Positions 58,836 to 64,000 of a stretch of DNA of 64,000 nucleotides are shown in pieces. A program made the translations under genes and the position numbers. Position 1 is the first letter of the stretch. The number at the start of each line of letters is the position of its first letter. A model generated the notes under the pieces. The model saw nothing but the letters and a program-made list of their open reading frames with translations, searched no databases and had not been told where the DNA came from. The stretch is from Euryodendron excelsum (Eukaryota > Streptophyta > Magnoliopsida > Ericales > Pentaphylacaceae). The stretch spans positions 18,490,001 to 18,554,000 of the forward strand of contig CM065384.1 in assembly GCA_033060915.1 (NCBI GenBank). Direction: 5' to 3'.

Positions 58836-61800
58836 GCTGTCGCGCCTAAATTTTTCGAACTCGAGCAATACACACACAAGCGGGAAAACACTATACTCTC
58901 TCGTTAGAACTCACCCTCCTATAAGAATGAGTGCGACTAGGTTTAATTGAAAATATATTTGGATAAAGGGCTTTTGGAAAATGTTTGGAGTCGCCACCTA
59001 ACTTGATTAAGATGAGTTAGGTCATCTAAAAACTAAGCATAATCCGAAGACTACCCTTAGGGTTTTTGAAAACGATTTTGAAAATACTTCCTCAAGAGAG
59101 GGTTTTTAGGAAAAGATGTTGTTTGGCAACCTTTAGAAAATAATTAAGCCCTTTTTGAAAATAAACTCTATTTTGCTCCTTCGAAAACAGTGATCTAGGT
59201 TCGGAGGTTGGTTACGTGTAGGGAAGACGCACTAAGCTATCACCCTACCCCGCCCTTGCAGTGCCTACATGTCTATCTACCCTAGATTCACCTATGAGAG
59301 TCTTCAACTAACAAATATTCAATCCTATCCACTTTAGAAAAAGAATGCTTAAAAAGAATGATGCATGATATGCAAGTGTAACAAAAGAGAGTTGGAAAAT
59401 AGATTTGGAAAAGAAAGAGATGGAAGTTTGAAATTGGAAAGAAAGTTTAGAAATTGAAATTGAGGATTGAAAATAGATTTTTAGAATTGGAAGTTGGAAA
59501 TAGAATATAGAATTGGAAATTGGAAAGTTTTAGAAATTGGAAATAGAGATTTGAAAATAGAAACTTGGAATTAGAAAAATAGATTAAGGAATTGCAGATT
59601 AGAAAAAGGTTGTGGAAATAGAAGCTTGAAAAAGGTTGTGACCGCACCCAGGAGGGTTGCCTACGTATCCTTTTGGAAGAATCAGCTCAGTCGTAGTTCG
59701 GACAAGAGTCTGTTAGAAAATAGAAGATTGGATTTGAAAAAGAGTTTAATTAGAAAAAGGAGTTTGATTTGAATTTAGAATAGAGGATTGGAAATTGGAA
59801 TTGAACGATTAGGAAATTGATTTGGAAAGATAGAAATCGGAAGAGGGATTTGGAGTTGTTTTGGAAAGATTGAGATTTAGGAAACCGAGACTTAGGAAGA
59901 TAGGATTTAGGAAGGACTCGAGATTTAGGAAAGATTCGACTCGAATATTTAACTTGGAAGATTAAGAAAGATTGGATTTAGGAAATATTCAAATTAGGAA
60001 AAGTTCGAATTAGGAAAGTTTTGTTTTAAGAAAGTTTAATTTTAGGAAAGTTTTGGTTTAGGAAAGATTCAATTTAGGAAAGTTTCAATTTAAGAAATAT
60101 TTTGAATTAGGGAAGTTTCCATTTTAAGAAAGTTTTGAAATTGAAAAGTTTTGAATTTGGAATGTTTTGAAATAGGGAAGTTTTGAAGGTAAGAAAGTTT
60201 TGAGTTTAGGAAGCTTTAGATTTGGAAAGATTTGAAATTTTGAATTTGGAAAGTTGAAATTTGGAAAGGGATGAAATTAAGAGAGATTTGGAAGCTTAAA
60301 GTTTAAGGAAAGATTTCAATGTTTAGGTTTTGGAAATGTAAGATTTAGAAAAGTATGAGATTAGGAAGGAGTGGATTAGGAAAGATTTATACTAGGAAGG
60401 ATTGAGATTCCTATTTCCTAAAACAATGATTGAATTTAGTTTAAAAAAAGAGGTGTTTTGATTTTGTTTCTAAAAACGGAGGATGGGATCTAGTTTCTTA
60501 AATAGGAAGATTGGATGAATTTGGAAAGATGGAGTTTTGAAAATTCTAGTTTTGGGAAGACTATAGTTTTGATGTAGAAAATAGGTTTTCGAAATATATA
60601 TAATTTTGATGTAGAAAACAAGAGGTTTTGGAAATCTAGGTTTTGAGGCCAAAATAAGGGATTGGAAATCATGCTTTTGGGAAGGAAAATTAGGGTTTCT
60701 TAATTATGGGTTCTAGGGTTTGACTTGGACTCTAAGGAAGGAGATTTTAGAAAGTGAGTTTTTGGAAAGTAACACTTTAAGAGAGTTTTTGGAAAGAAGA
60801 TTTTCGGAAAGAGATCGTTGGGAAGAGTTTTTAGGAAAGAGATTTAGGGATAAAGTTTTCTAAGAAGGAAACTTATGGAGTGTTTTTAGAAAAGGAATTT
60901 TGAAGAGAGTGTTTTGGAAAGGAGTTTTTATGAAAGTGAGTTTTGTGGAGGGAAGTTTTAGAAAAACAACTTTGGAAATGAATTTTGAAAGGAGTTCGAA
61001 GAGAATTTTTAGAAAGTATGTTGAAAGAGGGGTTTTTAGAAGGAGAGATTTGAAAAGAAGAGTTTTTAGAAAGTATATAAAATATCTCACTTTCCTAAAG
61101 CAATTATAACCATAAGAAGATTAGAACCACTTTAAGATAGTGGTTTTGAAAACAATAAGGATTTTGAAAATATAGACCATATTGGTCACTTTAAATGTAA
61201 CACTTTCCTAAAGCAACCCTAGCCGTGGAAAGGCTAGAATCACCTTAGGATTGTGATTTTGAAAACAAGTTTTGAAAAAGAAGATTTTGATGCAATTTTG
61301 AAAACGATGTTAATGCAAGTTTTGAAAAACGAGTTTGAAAACGAATTTTAGAATAATGCAAGATCATGATATGCACATGCAAAGAGGGTCGTGAACATAA
61401 AAGGTTAAAGTTTCACCACATAATCAAGAGGGCCGAACCCACGTGGTCTCCGATTAGACTAAAAGAAAGCCCCCGACACAGTGACTTTCCAATAGCCTAA
61501 TCCTACACATAGACCAAAAATTCCCTTGTTTCAAGCATGCAAGAAGGGGGGGGGGAAGAAGATGGGGGATTAAAATATAAGAAAACCCAAGTAGGTTAGG
61601 GGAGAGAAGAAAGGGGGGGAAGATGCGTAAACGTAAATAAGAAGCCTACCTTGTGTCTTCTTTATTTTGCTTAGCTTTGCGCACTTTGCTTTGCTTGTCT
61701 TGCTTTGGTCTTCACTTCAATCTTCAAGAGTTTGTCTTCAATCTTCAAAGCTTTAGATTGCAGCACTTTAAGTCTTCAAAGCAGGCTTTGGAGGATAGTG

Positions 61801-61954
61801 AATGAGTGTATTGAAGTGTATGTGAGTGTATGGGAGGCTAGGGTTTGGAAAACCTAAGGAGACTAGGGTTTAGAGACGCTGCAAACTCTGTATATCAAAA
61901 AGTAAGGTTTTTAGATTGAGCTCGCAGACCTCTTTCACGCTAGAGGAGGCTCTG

Positions 61955-61962
61955 TATTTATA
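61955..61962 (-). promoter_or_regulatory. TATA box, element 3 5' LTR
   Basis: TATAAATA on the minus strand. As the 5' LTR copy, this would have driven element 3's genomic RNA. Confidence 0.55.
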
Positions 61963-63308
61963 GACAAAGGAATGACTTGGCACCTATTGCAGTGGTGCCA
62001 GGTCAAATTTTCTCTTGAAGTGGCGCCAAGCCATTTTTTGGCTTAGCGCCACTACTAGTAGCACCAGCAACTTAGGAAAGTTCATTAAGTTGGCAAGCAA
62101 CGTATCTTTGGAAGATTTGGGTGCCTGTACTAGTGACTACCATGCAATTTTTAGCCTAGCTTCACTAGAAGTGACTCTAGAAAGTCCGGGAAGGACTTAA
62201 GGGACCGGGAATGGCCCGGAAGGCCGGAAAAGGGCAGGAACCCTTAGAATAGTGTCTCGGAGGTAATGGACTTGAAAAAGAATGACAAGATTTGTCGGAA
62301 GGGTTGACCGAGCCCTTAGGACAAAACAGTCAATCGGGCCGGAAAGCTACCGAGATAGACTCAGAATGTCTCGGAAGAAGACTTGAGATTTGGAAACATT
62401 ATTTAGAATGTTCCCAAGAGCCTACCAAATTGATACCCAAAGCCGGTGTGGTCAGAAAAGGCAACCGGCCCACCAAGGGCAAAACGGTCATTTTGCACCG
62501 AGTTTACCGGAACTGACTCGGAATGATCCGGAAAGATAAAAGAAGGTCGAGGATACTATAAAAAGCATTCTCGAGAGGTTACCTTTTTGATACCCAGAGC
62601 GGTGTGGTCCCCGGGGTGTTCGGATGCCTAGGGACAAAATGGTCATCTTGACCGAAAAGTCTTAGAATTGGCCTAAAACTGACTAGAAGGCACCTAATCA
62701 TGCCGGATTGACTTTAGGACAATCTTGGAAAGGGTGGACTTACCGTTCTGAGGACTTAGGTATTATCTCAAGAAACGTGTCGAAAAATGGCCCTAGGGGC
62801 AGTTTGGTCATTTTTCACCGAAGTGGACTAGCAAGCACTGGTGTTGACTTGGGTTTTTGAGTGTTTTCGCAACTCTGACGGCGATCTCGTGACACAGGGG
62901 TTTGTTGGCAATTCCCTATATTGACCTACTTGCAAGTATTTTCGCTACTCTGACGGTTGCAATGTTTACGAGTACTTCCATTACTCTGACGGTTCACGAT
63001 CATTCCCGAGACTGCCTGATCTCTAGATACGGCTAAAGGGACTTAGCGCCTGAGAAGTCAACTTTTTCCGAAGGCGTGCCGAAACAGACATTTTTGCATT
63101 GATGGGCAAGCAAGCGCCAAAGGTGGACCGTTCTACCATCTAGAGAATTTAGGGTCTCGTCCCGGTCGACAGGCTTAAAGGGACTTACCATTTCGAAAAA
63201 ACTTTCTCTGAAAAACGTGCCGGATTGGATAGACTTATCGTCTTAAGGAATCAGCTTTCTCGAGAGAGGGATTGGAATTGGAATTGTAATTGGAAAAGGG
63301 GTTGGAAA

Positions 63309-63490
63309 GGGGACTTACCGTCTTCGGAAAGACGTCCCTATTGGAATTGGAAAGGGGACCTACCGTCTTCGAAAAGACGTGCCTATGCGAATATGGAAAT
63401 AGCACTTACCGTCTTCGGAAAGACGCGCCTATGGGAATATGGAAAGGGGATTTATCACCTTCGAAAAGACGCGCCTGATTTGGAGTTGGA
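63309..63490 (-). repeat. 46-bp U3 minisatellite, element 3 5' LTR
   Basis: Four units, the same family as the 47-bp units of R1, each with a GTCTTCGGAAAGAC-type hairpin and ACTTACC (GGTAAGT in LTR sense) or a variant. Confidence 0.8.
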
Positions 63491-63682
63491 CCGAATAACA
63501 CCCCTAAAGGCATTTTGGTCATTTTGCCTCTATTTGGGCCTAGTGGGCCGGCGAAGCAATGGATAGACTGGATTAGACTTGAAAAGTTGATTTGACTCAG
63601 AATATGTCCACTTCGACTTGAATACAAGTCTAAACAGACTATGGACTGCCGAGCAGTAAAAAAATAGAGTGCTTACACTCAC

Positions 63683-64000
63683 CTCAATCAACTCCAGGTT
63701 CGCCCGTAGCCTCACGAAGTCAGTGATCTTTGATCGCTGGGCTACCCGATCACGAGCCCACCTCAAAGCACGAGGGTAAAGGCCATCCTCGATAACTGCA
63801 AGCTGACGAACAGGCAGGTACTCGTTGCTCCACCAGATAAGAAAGGGCCAGAAACCAGTCATGCTGCCCCAACAAGAACAAGTCTGGACTCGCATCGACC
63901 GAATGAAGTAGTCGAAGGAGAAGGACCCCCAATCCAGCTCAGACAAGGCCCCAAAATCAGCTACTATGCTCACCAATCGAAAAGGCACAAGCGACTTGTT
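63683..64000 (-). pseudogene. Antisense PMD gene of element 2, 5' piece in window
   Basis: Runs off the right edge. Open without stops for the 102 codons 63988-63683, with LSELDWGSFSF, GFWPFL and LYPRALRWARDR, the same part of the mobile domain as 13716-13411 in element 1 (about three quarters of residues agree by hand alignment over the first 128). The frame continues exactly into 47700 across element 3. The gene's start lies right of the window. Confidence 0.78.

Larger units (their letters stand above)
47701..63677 (-). mobile_element. Element 3: complete Tat-like element lacking gag and pol
   Basis: Minus-strand element, 15,977 bp, with TSDs CTCGC (47696-47700) and CTCAC (63678-63682; one change). 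It has LTRs of 4848 bp (47701-52548, 3' LTR) and 4840 bp (58838-63677, 5' LTR), PBS, leader, PPT and an antisense PMD gene. Its outer left end reads GGTCG instead of TGTCG. No gag is seen between leader and spacer; a second, diverged leader copy lies there instead. It is inserted in element 2's PMD gene. Confidence 0.85.
58838..63677 (-). repeat. 5' LTR of element 3
   Basis: Minus-orientation LTR, 4840 bp, plus strand TGTCGCGCC...GTGCTTACA. It is collinear with 47701-52548; some stretches are almost identical and others clearly diverged. TATAAATA (minus) is at 61955-61962, the palindrome at 62045-62065, and four units of about 46 bp start at 63309, 63354, about 63400 and 63446. Confidence 0.86.
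37813..64000 (+). mobile_element. Element 2: Tat-like gag-plus-antisense-PMD retrotransposon, left part
   Basis: Plus-strand element collinear with element 1: end of 5' LTR, PBS, leader, gag, spacer, antisense PMD gene. It runs off the right edge inside the PMD gene. Inside it sit a Tekay-like solo LTR (43723-47194) and element 3 (47701-63677); R0 sits in its 5' LTR, whose first part is left of the window. It is the oldest layer seen. Confidence 0.83.

Overview
This window is plant nuclear DNA made almost wholly of nested LTR retrotransposons, probably pericentromeric or another repeat-dense heterochromatic block of a large angiosperm genome. No host gene, tRNA, rRNA, CRISPR array or prokaryotic feature was found. 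The evidence is TG...CA long terminal repeats, 5-bp target-site duplications (TSDs), primer-binding sites (PBS) matching plant tRNA-Arg and tRNA-Asp 3' ends, polypurine tracts (PPT), Ty3/gypsy gag proteins, and plant-mobile-domain (PMD) coding DNA.

One repeat family dominates: a Tat-lineage (Ogre/Retand-like) Ty3/gypsy family with unusually long LTRs (about 4.4-5.3 kb, starting TGTAAGCACCCC, ending GGGCGCGACA) and a tRNA-Arg-type PBS. I see three internal regions (elements 1, 2, 3) and four further LTRs of it. Elements 1 and 2 carry a leader, a gag gene, a 2-kb spacer and then an antisense gene coding a PMD protein. No protease, reverse transcriptase, RNase H or integrase is visible between gag and the antisense gene, so the family looks non-autonomous. 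Element 3 has also lost gag.

Layout: 1-2712, end of an Athila-like element on the minus strand (broken gag, PBS, 5' LTR). 2721-28736, element 1 on the plus strand (5' LTR 2721-7118; PBS; leader; gag 8703-10744; antisense PMD gene 14568-12723; PPT; 3' LTR in three pieces). Its 3' LTR is split by a minus-strand solo LTR (16859-21875) and a truncated minus-strand LTR (23378-26344). 28737-37812, rest of a minus-strand LTR (R0) that hosts element 1 and the Athila-like element, itself split by another solo LTR (29594-34902). 37813-64000, element 2 on the plus strand, which hosts R0 inside its 5' LTR; it holds gag (39593-41552) and an antisense PMD gene cut into three pieces by a Tekay/Del-like solo LTR (43723-47194) and by the complete minus-strand element 3 (47701-63677).

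Order of events: element 2 is oldest; R0, the Tekay-like LTR and element 3 went into it; the Athila-like element, element 1 and the 29594-34902 LTR went into R0; the LTRs at 16859 and 23378 went into element 1. The most interesting content is the antisense PMD gene. It has a phase-0 intron, and its last 273 codons of exon 1 plus the 29-codon exon 2 have exactly the same length in elements 1 and 2, whereas the sense gag of the same copies is broken by indels.
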